DNA of 51,908 bases from Hyphococcus sp. (lineage in GTDB: Bacteria > Pseudomonadota > Alphaproteobacteria > Caulobacterales > Parvularculaceae), in the NCBI GenBank assembly GCA_021776345.1, contig JAJFGC010000286.1, positions 1 through 51,908 on the forward strand, written 5' to 3'. A model generated the notes under the pieces. It did no database searches. It was not told the origin of the DNA and was given only the letters and a program-made list of their open reading frames with translations. Made by a program: the position numbers and the translations under genes. This document shows positions 38,908 through 48,734 of this stretch, in pieces; positions within the stretch are counted from its first letter, which is position 1; the number at the start of each line of letters is the position of its first letter.

Positions 38908-39768
38908 TCACCGCGCCCCGCCGGTTCCCTGGCTCTCTGGCGCAAATGATTGCGGGGTCAAAACGGCCGCCACATCTGCGCCATCCTTTTCCAGCAAGGC
39001 GACGGTCGAAACCGAGGCCGTCGCGTCATCTGGCCCGGCGACAAGAAAAGTCAAAATCTCTGCAATGCCATCGCCGTCAAAATCCGCTGTGGCGATGCGC
39101 TCAAGCCGGGTTTCCTGCCCCGCTGTTGAAAGACGCCAGCCAAGCTCTTGCGCATTTTCCTGTTCAACGGCTTGTGAGTCCGTTCGAGCCCCCGCCTCAC
39201 CGGAATACTCTTCGACAACAAGATCGCCCGCCTTAGTGGCCGGATCGTCGCCGACGCGCAAGATCCGCTCTGCGCCAATCGCCGCCATGTCGCTTGGTGA
39301 AACCGCGCCGTCTTCAAAATAATTCTCTGACGCCGGCTGCGCTTTCATCAACATATCCAGAACGCCGCAGGCGCGAACAAAATATGCCTCGCGCCTGATG
39401 TCGCGAGACGACATCGCAAACCAGCCCTGCCAGCGCAGCTCAACGAAGGAACGGCATGTCGTACATTGCTCAACGTTGACGGAGTAGTCGCTGGGATGGG
39501 TCATCATCACCATGACAGCCTCATCACTGCGATCAACGACTTCCAAATCTCGCCAGGCGGCAACTTCAGTGCGCGAGTAACACCCCGTTTCGACCCCTTC
39601 AAAAAAAGCAATTTTATTTTCAAGGCAGATTTCAAACCCGTCATCACTCGCCGCAATTACTTCAACGGGCACGTCAGAAGACGGCGCCGTCATGCCGACA
39701 TAGGTCGCTATCCCCGCAACGCCGACGGCGCCTGCAGCCATCGCAATCGTTCGTATGCTTCCTATCAT
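38908..39768 (-). CDS. Hypothetical membrane-anchored protein
   Basis: MIGSIRTIAMAAGAVGVAGIATYVGMTAPSS TM, then a Cys-containing globular region. The ORF-track start at 39879 overlaps the next gene. Confidence 0.65.
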   Translation of the reverse strand: MIGSIRTIAMAAGAVGVAGIATYVGMTAPSSDVPVEVIAASDDGFEICLENKIAFFEGVETGCYSRTEVAAWRDLEVVDRSDEAVMVMMTHPSDYSVNVEQCTTCRSFVELRWQGWFAMSSRDIRREAYFVRACGVLDMLMKAQPASENYFEDGAVSPSDMAAIGAERILRVGDDPATKAGDLVVEEYSGEAGARTDSQAVEQENAQELGWRLSTAGQETRLERIATADFDGDGIAEILTFLVAGPDDATASVSTVALLEKDGADVAAVLTPQSFAPESQGTGGAR

Positions 39769-39770
39769 CA

Positions 39771-40202
39771 CTACAAGAGCCCTAATTCCGCGAGTTCTGC
39801 GCTCAACTCCGGCGGCGGCGCTCTGCCCTTTTGCCGTCGTAAATCTTTTGGCGCGTCCGTCGCTTCCAAATACCGCCATCCCTGAAATGCTCGCCGCGAC
39901 GCTGCTTCGGTCAAAATCAACGCCGGCGCCAGCATGATAGCAGTTCGTTCTATCCCGTCTGTCCCCGTCCTCGGCTCAAGACCGAGAATTGCCTGCCGAG
40001 CCAGTATAACCCCTTTGATCACCCAATAAAGGGAGCCATTATCGAGGATTTCCGCCATGCGTCGCGGCCGCATGCGGGTCACATGATCGTGGATGCGTCC
40101 CAGACCCGCCTTTTCATTTTGCGCAGCCCGTCTTGCAATCCATGCTTGTTGATCAGCAAGGCTATCGGCGCCAACACACAGTTTAACGAGATGAACCGTC
40201 AT
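39771..40202 (-). CDS. Hypothetical protein
   Basis: 143 aa ORF between two same-strand genes. Confidence 0.6.
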   Translation of the reverse strand: MTVHLVKLCVGADSLADQQAWIARRAAQNEKAGLGRIHDHVTRMRPRRMAEILDNGSLYWVIKGVILARQAILGLEPRTGTDGIERTAIMLAPALILTEAASRRAFQGWRYLEATDAPKDLRRQKGRAPPPELSAELAELGLL

Positions 40203-40238
40203 GGACGCGCAAATTGTTTGCCGGAATAAAGAATGTGT

Positions 40239-41210
40239 CTATTCCGCGATGCGCAACCGAGCGACGTCCTGCGCACGCTGGCGTTTGAGATCATGACGTA
40301 CGGACCGCTTCACCAGAATATAGAGGATGAAATAGCACATTGCAGCGCCGATGGCGGAAAGCCACATCGGCAAGTTTTCAAAGATCGCTGAGAAGCGATC
40401 ATAGCTGAGCCCAATCGCCTCGGCGACGCCCGGCGCTTCCTGGCCGAGCAACAAGATGGCGCCAATCGCCGTCAGTCCAAAGGCGAGAAAACCAGCAAGC
40501 ACCGCGCCGATCGTAATGCCCATATCGGCGTGCTCTTCCGCTTTTGAAATAATCATCTTTGAAGGATCGCCGGACAAGGATTGCGTCGCCGCAAACAAAG
40601 CACGCGTACGCGCCGCCTTTTCTTCCGGCGTCAGAGATTTTTTGCGCTCAGCTTTGACTTCGTCAAAATTAACCAGCGGTTTGGCGCCAAGCACCCTATC
40701 AGATACAAATTCCGGTTCGCATTCTTGCGCCGGGTAAACGTCAGACGTCGGCACCACAAGAGACGCGTCTGTCGGCATCAGGAACAGTGACTTCTCCGCC
40801 GCACGACGGCGCACCAATCCGTCAAGCGTGACGAGCTCGTTGTTCACGTAAGCTTTGGTCCAGAGTTCAAACGCATTCGCGGCGCCGATCTTGTCGCCAG
40901 CGTTGAGCTTGCGCACCACGGTCGAATTTTTCCAATTGTCTTCACCGATATTAAAGATCAGCGAGACCAACGCATCATGCTCATTCTGATTAAGCGGCGC
41001 ACGGACAGTATCGCTAAGGAGTTGTTCAATCGGCTGGACATCGTCGCGCAACAGTCGCTCAGCGTCACCTTCGGTGACGCTCATGCCGTGCCGGGCTGAA
41101 GAAACGTGGCCATAGCCAACGGTCCACTGCTCACTAGGCGCATAATGCGCTGTCATTCGCAGGCCTTCATACCCTTTGATCAGATTTAGACCGGTCTCTC
41201 CCGTCCGCAT
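40239..41210 (-). CDS. Glycoside hydrolase family 24 phage-type lysozyme with C-terminal TM segments
   Basis: GLNLIKGYEGLRMTAHYAPSEQWTVGYGH...LNQNEHDALVSLIFNIG...GLVRRRAAEKSLF plus two C-terminal TM stretches. Confidence 0.9.
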   Translation of the reverse strand: MRTGETGLNLIKGYEGLRMTAHYAPSEQWTVGYGHVSSARHGMSVTEGDAERLLRDDVQPIEQLLSDTVRAPLNQNEHDALVSLIFNIGEDNWKNSTVVRKLNAGDKIGAANAFELWTKAYVNNELVTLDGLVRRRAAEKSLFLMPTDASLVVPTSDVYPAQECEPEFVSDRVLGAKPLVNFDEVKAERKKSLTPEEKAARTRALFAATQSLSGDPSKMIISKAEEHADMGITIGAVLAGFLAFGLTAIGAILLLGQEAPGVAEAIGLSYDRFSAIFENLPMWLSAIGAAMCYFILYILVKRSVRHDLKRQRAQDVARLRIAE

Positions 41211-41535
41211 CAGACCCTCAACCCCTCTACCTCAAACCCGTTACTCGCCGCCAAATACGGCTTTTGCGCCCCCAATGACGCAAATCATTAACTAATAAAT
41301 AGCACGGGCGAGCAGGGTTGGGTAGACGGCTGGTCAGCCTCAGCCCCTTCAAACCCTATCTCCAACAAAATTGTGTCAAATCTGCACATTCTTGGAATAT
41401 AGGGCTGATTCTGGGTAGAATTGAGACAAATCTGGCAGGCCCGTGAGGAGCTTTTACCACTGAGATTGAGCTCCAGCCCAATCGCAACCGCTTGAATTGA
41501 CTATTATTTTACGGGCGGGGAAAAGCGTCGAAGAA

Positions 41536-41550
41536 TGGCACGAGACTTGG
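41536..41550 (+). promoter_or_regulatory. Possible sigma-54 promoter TGGCACG-AGAC-TTGG
   Basis: Matches TGGCACG-N4-TTGC except for the last base; about 100 nt upstream of the PEP-CTERM-like gene. Confidence 0.45.
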
Positions 41551-41648
41551 GAGGTTTGCCCCGCATGGAATGCCCGCTCCGCATCCATGCGTCTCGATAG
41601 TCGAGATTCCTGACGTTTCGGGGGGGACTGGAGCGATAGAGGTTTGTT

Positions 41649-42250
41649 ATGATGGGCAACGGCTTAGCTAATATCGTAGCGGCGCTAATAGTTGCGATTG
41701 CGATCGTCTGGACCGGGGGCTTCGGCGACCGGTCTACGAGCGGCCCTGCGGATGATGATTTCTCCGAATGGTATGCGCGGGCGGTCGGCGATATTCGCAA
41801 CGATATAGTCGTCAATTGCGGATGCTGCGGCGAAGAAGAAGGCCAACGGAGGGCCGCCGCCAAGTCTTTTTAGCACCCCGCCCCGTTCCACTGAAAATCG
41901 CCGGTTATAATCCGGCGCCCCCAGTGGAGCCAGGGCGGGTTCCGACAATCCCGACCACCGCGACACCAACGTCGCCGGCGGTTCCGACGCCCAGCTTTCC
42001 GCCACGCAATCCGGTGTTTATCCCACCGATTTTTGGCCCGCCGCCGGTGATTGTGCCGCCATTGATTATCCCGCCGGGCGACCCCATCTGCGATGACGAT
42101 CCAGAAACCGATATTCCCGATTGCGACGATCCGGAAGAACCCCCAACCGACGTACCGGAACCGGGTCTCTTGATTCTTCTCATCACCGGCGGCCTCGCGC
42201 TTTGGCTATTCCGTCGCCGCCAGCCTGGAATGATCAGGATAAAGAAGTAA
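41649..42250 (+). CDS. Proline-rich PEP-CTERM-like protein, reading frame interrupted at a T5 run
   Basis: Frame 1 (41649..41873): MMGNGLANIVAALIVAIAIVWTGGFG... secretion signal. The other frame ends DVPEPGLLILLITGGLALWLFRRRQPG, a PEP-CTERM anchor. One extra T at 41867-41871 joins them. Confidence 0.7.
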
Positions 42251-42304
42251 ACAATAGCGGCGAGACAAAATCAGTCTCGTCGTTTATTCGTACGCCGCCA
42301 CTCC

Positions 42305-43765
42305 TCAGAGTAAAATCGCTGCGGCCAGCCCCAGAAATACAAAAAAGCCAACAATGTCTGTCACTGTCGTCACGAAGACCGCAGATGAAACTGCGGGGTC
42401 GGCGCCGGCGCGCTGTAACCCAATCGGGACAAGAATACCAGCAATCCCAGCGCAGAAGAGATTGATGACCATCGCAATGCCGACAACGAGGCCTAGTTGC
42501 ATTGCCTCGGTCTGGTCGCCCCAGCCAGCGGCGTAGTACCAGACACCCGCAAGCGCGCCCATGATAACCGCGAAGATCACGCCATTGGTGAAACCGACCA
42601 GCGCTTCACGATAGATAATCCGCGCGGCGTTCGAGGCGGTGAGGTCTTTGGTCGCGAGTGAGCGCACCGCGACGGTCAGCGTTTGCGTCCCGGCATTGCC
42701 GCCCATGGACGCCACAATCGGCATCAACACCGCAAGCGCCACAATTTGTCCGATCGCCCCGTCAAAAAGCGCAATCACCAATGACGCCATGATCGCGGTC
42801 AGGAGGTTCACGGCAAGCCAGGAAAAGCGCGAACGCACCGTCTGCACGACCGTGTCAGACAGACCAGTGTCTGCCTCAACGCCGCCCAGCGCCAGCATGT
42901 CTTCCTGGGACTCCTCGCGCACCATCTCGACAACATCGTCAACCGTGATCATGCCGACCAGCCGTTCGGAGGCATCAACAACCGGCGCCGAAATCAGATT
43001 ATATTGTTCAAAGAGATAGGCGACTTCTTCCTGGTCCATCGTCACCGGGATATGCCGCATCATCTGACCCGACATGATATCTTCGATTTTTGTCTCTCGC
43101 GAGCATTTCAACAGAGTTGAAAGCGGCACTTCGCCGATCGGTTTGAACGCTGGATCAACCACGAAGACTTCAAAAAACCGGTCCGGCAAATCCTCCGCGC
43201 TGCGCAGTCGGTCGATGATCTGACCGACCGTCCAATAGCCCGGCGCGGCAAAGAATTCGCGCTGCATCAGGCGGCCGGCAGAATCCTCCTCATAATCAAG
43301 GGCGGCGCGGAGCGCGAGGCGATCTTCAAGCGGTACTTCCGCCAGAATCTCGGCGCGTCTCGCCTCATCGAGATCTTCAAGAACAGAGGCTGCGTCGTCG
43401 GTGTCGAGTTCGGCGACCGCCTCGGCGACCTTTTCCGGCCCCATCGCGGCGACGACGCTTTCGCGCAGATCGTCATCCAGCTCGGCAAGCACATCCGGCG
43501 CGATATCCCCACTCAGCAGCTCAATCAAGACATCGCGTTCTTCAAGACGCAACAACCCAATCAAGTCGGCAACATCGGCTGGGTGGAGGTCCTTGGTTAG
43601 GAATTCAAAACCAAGCGCGTCTCGCTTATCAATGATGTCGGAAATCGACTTGACGAATTCCGGCGTGAGCGTCTGGTCATCGGCGAACTGCGTATCATCG
43701 CTTTCCTCATGCAGCTCGTCCGCATCAGGATGTTCGGGGGTGTTCGGGGGTGACGTTTCGCTCAT
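42305..43765 (-). CDS. mgtE: Magnesium transporter MgtE
   Basis: MgtE N domain, CBS pair, and PIVASMGGNAGTQTLTVAVRSLA. Confidence 0.96.
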   Translation of the reverse strand: MSETSPPNTPEHPDADELHEESDDTQFADDQTLTPEFVKSISDIIDKRDALGFEFLTKDLHPADVADLIGLLRLEERDVLIELLSGDIAPDVLAELDDDLRESVVAAMGPEKVAEAVAELDTDDAASVLEDLDEARRAEILAEVPLEDRLALRAALDYEEDSAGRLMQREFFAAPGYWTVGQIIDRLRSAEDLPDRFFEVFVVDPAFKPIGEVPLSTLLKCSRETKIEDIMSGQMMRHIPVTMDQEEVAYLFEQYNLISAPVVDASERLVGMITVDDVVEMVREESQEDMLALGGVEADTGLSDTVVQTVRSRFSWLAVNLLTAIMASLVIALFDGAIGQIVALAVLMPIVASMGGNAGTQTLTVAVRSLATKDLTASNAARIIYREALVGFTNGVIFAVIMGALAGVWYYAAGWGDQTEAMQLGLVVGIAMVINLFCAGIAGILVPIGLQRAGADPAVSSAVFVTTVTDIVGFFVFLGLAAAILL

Positions 43766-43857
43766 AAAACACGCCCTCGCCTCAAATGCTGCATAAAGTT
43801 CTGGATGGATTAGTTGCTAGGCGAGCCCGGTGATCAATGCAAGCAGAAGGAGCGAAT

Positions 43858-44106
43858 TTAATCTCGGAAATTGAACACGCCGCTGGTGATAATCGCGACG
43901 GTGATCGCCCAAAGAACAAAGGTGATCTTAGTTGCAAGCCATGCCTTGGCTTTTAGATCAGGGGTCACCGGCGCGCCAGGATCGGCGCCTTTGACGCCAT
44001 CGTCTTCGTCGGCTTCCCATCGCCCTTCAACGCCCTTCGGCAGGACTGCCAGAAAAACAACCCACCACCAGATCAGGAAGATGACGATGGCGCCGGCGAC
44101 ATTCAT
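43858..44106 (-). CDS. DUF1467 family protein
   Basis: AIVIFLIWWWVVFLAVLPKGVEGRWEADEDDGVKGADPGAPVTPDLKAKAW. Confidence 0.95.
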   Translation of the reverse strand: MNVAGAIVIFLIWWWVVFLAVLPKGVEGRWEADEDDGVKGADPGAPVTPDLKAKAWLATKITFVLWAITVAIITSGVFNFRD

Positions 44107-45749
44107 TTCGCCACCCGATGAACATGGGTTTGTATGACCGGGCGCTTGCCCCAGTTACGGTCAAAGTACACCCGCGCAGCGCGCTTAACCGCCAGTTCCA
44201 CTGCCTCATCGTCCTCGCGTTTACCTGGCGCGAGATCGAGGATCGCATCTTCGAGTTCTTCGCGGAGATCGCCGTCATCTTTGAGCGCCACGCCAATGGC
44301 GGTGACCACCGTGTCGCTGGCGATGTCAAGGCGCTTATCGAGCGTCACGGAAACCACAAGCACACCCGCGTAGGAAAGCTTTTTGCGCTCGCGCATCGGG
44401 GCAGCGCCTTCCGCCATCAAGATGTCGCCATCAAGATAGATGCGGCCAGCCGGCACTTCCTCGATCACTTCCGGGCCTTCCGGCGCCAGGCGAATGAGAT
44501 CGCCGTTGCGCGGCGCCAGCGTTTCCTCGGCGCCAAGCTCGTAAGCAAATTCCGCATGCTCTTCGAGATGACGGGCTTCGCCATGGACCGGGATCGAAAT
44601 CTTGGGCCGCGCCCATTCATACATCACCCTCAGCTCTTCGCGGCAGGGATGCCCCGAAACATGAATGAACTCATCTTTTTCCGTGATGATGTGAACGCCC
44701 AGATCCACAAGATCATTTTGCAGCGTGTAAATCTCGCGCTCATTGCCGGGAATAATTTTCGAGGAGAAAATCACCGTGTCGCCGTCACCGAGAACAAGAT
44801 CGCGATGATCGCCGCGGGCAATACGCGCCAACGCGGCGCGCGGCTCACCCTGACTGCCGGTGCATAGATAAAGTACATGCTGTCGCGGTAAATGGCCTGC
44901 CTCTTTCGGCTCAACAAACGACATATGGTCGGGAAGCAGCCCGGTTTCACGCGCGGCCTCAACGATGCGCAGCATCGACCGGCCAAGAAGAAAGACGCTT
45001 CTATCCGCCGCCACCGCCGCCTCGCAAATGGAAACCACACGTGACAGGTTGGACGCGAACGTCGTGACCGCAACGCGGCCTTCTTGTTTCCCAATCAATT
45101 TTGTTAGGGATTTGCGGACGGCGCCTTCCGACCCGGACTCACCGGAAGATAAGACATTGGTCGAATCACACACCATGGCGAGGAGACCGTCATCGCCAAG
45201 CTTTTTGATCGTGCCAGAATCTGTCACCGGTCCCACCGTTGGTGATGCGTCTAGCTTCCAGTCTCCAGTGTGAAGCACGGTCCCAAACTCAGTGCGCAAG
45301 ACAACGCCGCTCGGCTCAGGGATCGAATGCGTGAGCGTTACATACTCGATGTCAAACGGCCCCAGCGAGAAGCGCGCATTCATCTCGATGACATTAAGCT
45401 CGACCTTGGCGCCAGCTTCTTCAAGCTTGCGCCGAACCAAGGCCGCCGTAAACGGCGTTGCGAAAACCGGACAGCCAAGTTTTGGCGCGAGCAGCGCCAC
45501 GGCGCCAATATGATCCTCATGCCCATGGGTCAGGAGAAGGCCGTTGAGCGCTTCTTTTTCCTCGAGAATATATGACGGGTCCGGACAAATCACATCAACG
45601 CCGGGTGTTGAAAGATTGCCGAACATCACACCGCAATCGATCATGATCCACTGCCGATTTGCGGGCGAGCCGACCCCGTAAAGGTTCATGTTCATGCCGA
45701 TTTCCCCGGACCCGCCGAGGGGCAAAAAAACTAGTTCTTTGCGCGGCAT
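44103..45749 (-). CDS. rnj: Ribonuclease J
   Basis: [73 protein letters not shown]. Confidence 0.97.
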   Translation of the reverse strand: MPRKELVFLPLGGSGEIGMNMNLYGVGSPANRQWIMIDCGVMFGNLSTPGVDVICPDPSYILEEKEALNGLLLTHGHEDHIGAVALLAPKLGCPVFATPFTAALVRRKLEEAGAKVELNVIEMNARFSLGPFDIEYVTLTHSIPEPSGVVLRTEFGTVLHTGDWKLDASPTVGPVTDSGTIKKLGDDGLLAMVCDSTNVLSSGESGSEGAVRKSLTKLIGKQEGRVAVTTFASNLSRVVSICEAAVAADRSVFLLGRSMLRIVEAARETGLLPDHMSFVEPKEAGHLPRQHVLYLCTGSQGEPRAALARIARGDHRDLVLGDGDTVIFSSKIIPGNEREIYTLQNDLVDLGVHIITEKDEFIHVSGHPCREELRVMYEWARPKISIPVHGEARHLEEHAEFAYELGAEETLAPRNGDLIRLAPEGPEVIEEVPAGRIYLDGDILMAEGAAPMRERKKLSYAGVLVVSVTLDKRLDIASDTVVTAIGVALKDDGDLREELEDAILDLAPGKREDDEAVELAVKRAARVYFDRNWGKRPVIQTHVHRVAK

Positions 45750-46531
45750 TACGTATTGGCCCCGCTCGCCTTCACGCGGCGGTAAATCTCCGCAAGGCCG
45801 CGAATGGTGAGATCGGGATCGAAGATGTCGATCGCTTCTGTTGCACCTTCAAAGAGTGACGCAACACCACCCGTCGCGACCACCTTAATCGGCGTCGGGT
45901 ACTCGGATTTGATGCGATCAATCAGCCCTTCAATCAGACTGACATAGCCCCAGAAGACCCCGGTCTGCATCGCGCCAACCGTATCGGTGCCAATGACTTT
46001 TGGCGGTCTCTGGATCGCAACGCGGGGCAATCGCGCCGCTGCATCATGCAACGCCTGCATCGACAAGTTGATGCCCGGCGCAATGACGCCGCCTTCAAAC
46101 CCGCCATCCTCGCCGACAATATCAAAATTTGTCGCCGTACCAGAATCAACGACGATCAACGGCCCGCCATGGGCGGTAAAAGCCCCTACCGCATTAACGA
46201 GTCGGTCGGCGCCCGCTTCCGATGGTTTCGGAATGCGCACTTCAACACCCGGTATATTGTTTGGCCCGACGACAAAGGGCTCCCGGTTAAAATACCGGCG
46301 GGAGAGATTGCGAAAATGGAAAAGCGATTGCGGCACAACATTGGAGATAACGCAGTCGGTCACATCCTCCAGTTTGTAATTCGCCATCGCCATCAACTGC
46401 GACAGCCACACAGCATATTCGTCGGCTGTCCGATTCGACGAGGTGGAAGTGCGCCAAACGGCGGCTGGTTTATCGCCCTCATAAAGGGCGATCACCGAAT
46501 TCGTATTGCCAACATCGATCGCTAGAAGCAT
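45749..46531 (-). CDS. coaX: Type III pantothenate kinase
   Basis: [44 protein letters not shown]. Confidence 0.97.
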   Translation of the reverse strand: MLLAIDVGNTNSVIALYEGDKPAAVWRTSTSSNRTADEYAVWLSQLMAMANYKLEDVTDCVISNVVPQSLFHFRNLSRRYFNREPFVVGPNNIPGVEVRIPKPSEAGADRLVNAVGAFTAHGGPLIVVDSGTATNFDIVGEDGGFEGGVIAPGINLSMQALHDAAARLPRVAIQRPPKVIGTDTVGAMQTGVFWGYVSLIEGLIDRIKSEYPTPIKVVATGGVASLFEGATEAIDIFDPDLTIRGLAEIYRRVKASGANT

Positions 46532-46550
46532 TTTCTTTTCCGAATAAAAG

Positions 46551-47288
46551 TCAGACCATGCCAAAATAGACATCGCCGGCGCTGATGATCCGCTTTTCTT
46601 CGCCGGATCGCAAGATAAGCGCGCCGTTTTCGTCGAGCCCGTCAAAGACGCCTGCATGCTCGCCATCGGGCAGCCGAACCGTAATCTTATCGCCAATGCC
46701 CCGCGCCCGCGATAACCATAATTCCCGGATATTGGCAAAACCGTTCGTCCGCCAATCTTTCAAATAGACCCAGAAATGATGATCGATCCGAGCACCCAAA
46801 TCCGTCGGCGACGGCGTTGTCGCCGAATGATTGACGAGCCGCGTCGCCTCATATGGAACATCAGTTGGCGCAGAGACAACATTAACGCCAATACCAATCG
46901 CCAGTACCGGTGAGCGTTGTGGTCCGAGATGCTCAAGCAGAATGCCTGCCGCCTTGGCGCCATCGATCAACACATCGTTGGGCCATTTAAAGGAGATTTT
47001 TTCCGGCTTTATTAATTCATCCAGCGCCGAGGCAACGGCGAGCGCGACAACAAAGGAAATTTGCCCGAGATCGCGCGTCGTCTCCGGATTAAGCAGGAGC
47101 GATCCGGAAAAGTCGCCGGTCGCCTGCGTCCACGCGCGCGCGCGTCGCCCGTAACCGGCGGTTTGATTTTCGGCGATAAACCAGCGCGGTCCTTTTTCGC
47201 CGGCGGCGGCGCGGCGTTTTGCTTCGAGGCTTGTCGAATCAAGCGTTTCGAAAAAATCGACAGCGACGCCGGAGGAGAATTTTTTCAC
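46551..47288 (-). CDS. birA: Biotin--[acetyl-CoA-carboxylase] ligase
   Basis: [49 protein letters not shown]. Confidence 0.95.
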   Translation of the reverse strand: MKKFSSGVAVDFFETLDSTSLEAKRRAAAGEKGPRWFIAENQTAGYGRRARAWTQATGDFSGSLLLNPETTRDLGQISFVVALAVASALDELIKPEKISFKWPNDVLIDGAKAAGILLEHLGPQRSPVLAIGIGVNVVSAPTDVPYEATRLVNHSATTPSPTDLGARIDHHFWVYLKDWRTNGFANIRELWLSRARGIGDKITVRLPDGEHAGVFDGLDENGALILRSGEEKRIISAGDVYFGMV

Positions 47289-47291
47289 GCG

Positions 47292-48734
47292 CTAAAAGAG
47301 CGCTGCGGCTGCGCGTCTGGCGACCTGCGCTAAAGGTCCGATAAAGACGGTCAACAGCGGGAACATTAAGAGCGCCGCCCCCCAAGCCGCAAACCGTAAC
47401 ACCGGCCCGCTATCGCGCTCAAAGGCTTCCGCCGCCTCGTCAAACCACATGAACCAGACAATGCGGAGATAATAGAACGCAGAGACCGCACTCGCCAAAA
47501 CACCGGCAATCGCAAGCCAGACAAGATCAGCGTCAACGGCGGCAAAGAACACGAACCATTTGCCGAAAAAGCCCGCCATGGGCGGCACGCCCGCCAGCGA
47601 GAACAGGAGGATCGTAAAGATGATCGCGAGCGGCATATTAGTCTTGGTGAGGCCGGAAAGGTCGGCAATATTTTCCGTCATGCCGCCGCGGCGACGCATC
47701 ATCAAAATGCAGGCAAAGGCGCCGATCGTCATCGCCACATAAATTGCCATATAAATCAGAACGGAAGAAATCCCTTGCGCTGTTCCCGCCGCAAGGCCCA
47801 TCAGCGCATAGCCCATATGGCCAATCGACGAATAGGCCATCAGGCGTTTGATATTTGTCTGTGCGATCGCAGAGAAAGCGCCGACCGCCATCGAGGCAAC
47901 AGCGATGAGCGCGATCACCGGCTGCCAGTCTTCCAGAACGCTCGGGAAAGACGAGACCAGCGTGCGCGCAAACAGCGCCATGCCGGCGAGTTTCGGCGCG
48001 GCTGCAAAAAACGCTGTTACCGGTGTTGGCGCGCCTTCATAGACATCCGGTGTCCACATATGGAACGGAGCGGCGGAGACCTTGAAGGCGAGACCTGAAA
48101 TCAGGAACACAAGGCCGATGATGAGACCGGTGTTTGATTCTGCTTCGGAGGCCACTCGCGCAATTTCTTCAAACGACGTTGATCCACTAAAGCCGTAGAT
48201 CAGCGAAGCGCCGTAAAGCAAAAGACAAGACGACAAGGCGCCGAGGACAAAATATTTAAGGCCCGCTTCCGTCGAGCGATTACTGTCACGGTTAAACGCG
48301 GCGAGAATATAAAGCGCGAGGCTCTGGGTTTCGACACCCATATAGAGCGAAATCAAGTCTGTTGCCGACACCATCAGCGACATGCCGAAGACCGCGAGCA
48401 CGATCAGCACCGGATATTCAAACCGGCCGACCTTTTCGTCGGCAAGGAAACGCTCAGACATCAAAATTGCAAGCGCCGCCGAAATATAGATGATCACTTT
48501 GCAGAAGGTCGAGAAAGCATCAATGCGGAAGGCGCCGTCAAAAATCGATTCTGTCGGCGGCGCTGGCCCAAAAATGGCGAGCGCGGCGGCAACAGACAAC
48601 AACGTGACAGACGCGTATGAAATCTCGCGAAAATATTTGTCGCCGGCAAATACGCCAGTGATCAAGAGCGCCATCGCGCCAATCACGAGAACAAGTTCAG
48701 GAAGAGCGTGAAAAAGGGTTTCAAAAATGCCCAT
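47292..48734 (-). CDS. nuoN: NADH-quinone oxidoreductase subunit N
   Basis: Multi-TM; KVSAAPFHMWTPDVYEGAPTPVTAFFAAAPK; LAGVPPMAGFFGKW. Confidence 0.97.
   Translation of the reverse strand: MGIFETLFHALPELVLVIGAMALLITGVFAGDKYFREISYASVTLLSVAAALAIFGPAPPTESIFDGAFRIDAFSTFCKVIIYISAALAILMSERFLADEKVGRFEYPVLIVLAVFGMSLMVSATDLISLYMGVETQSLALYILAAFNRDSNRSTEAGLKYFVLGALSSCLLLYGASLIYGFSGSTSFEEIARVASEAESNTGLIIGLVFLISGLAFKVSAAPFHMWTPDVYEGAPTPVTAFFAAAPKLAGMALFARTLVSSFPSVLEDWQPVIALIAVASMAVGAFSAIAQTNIKRLMAYSSIGHMGYALMGLAAGTAQGISSVLIYMAIYVAMTIGAFACILMMRRRGGMTENIADLSGLTKTNMPLAIIFTILLFSLAGVPPMAGFFGKWFVFFAAVDADLVWLAIAGVLASAVSAFYYLRIVWFMWFDEAAEAFERDSGPVLRFAAWGAALLMFPLLTVFIGPLAQVARRAAAALF

Noticed and set aside
44118-44867. 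249 aa plus-strand ORF antisense to rnj
   Set aside because: Opposite a highly conserved RNase J frame; no domain.
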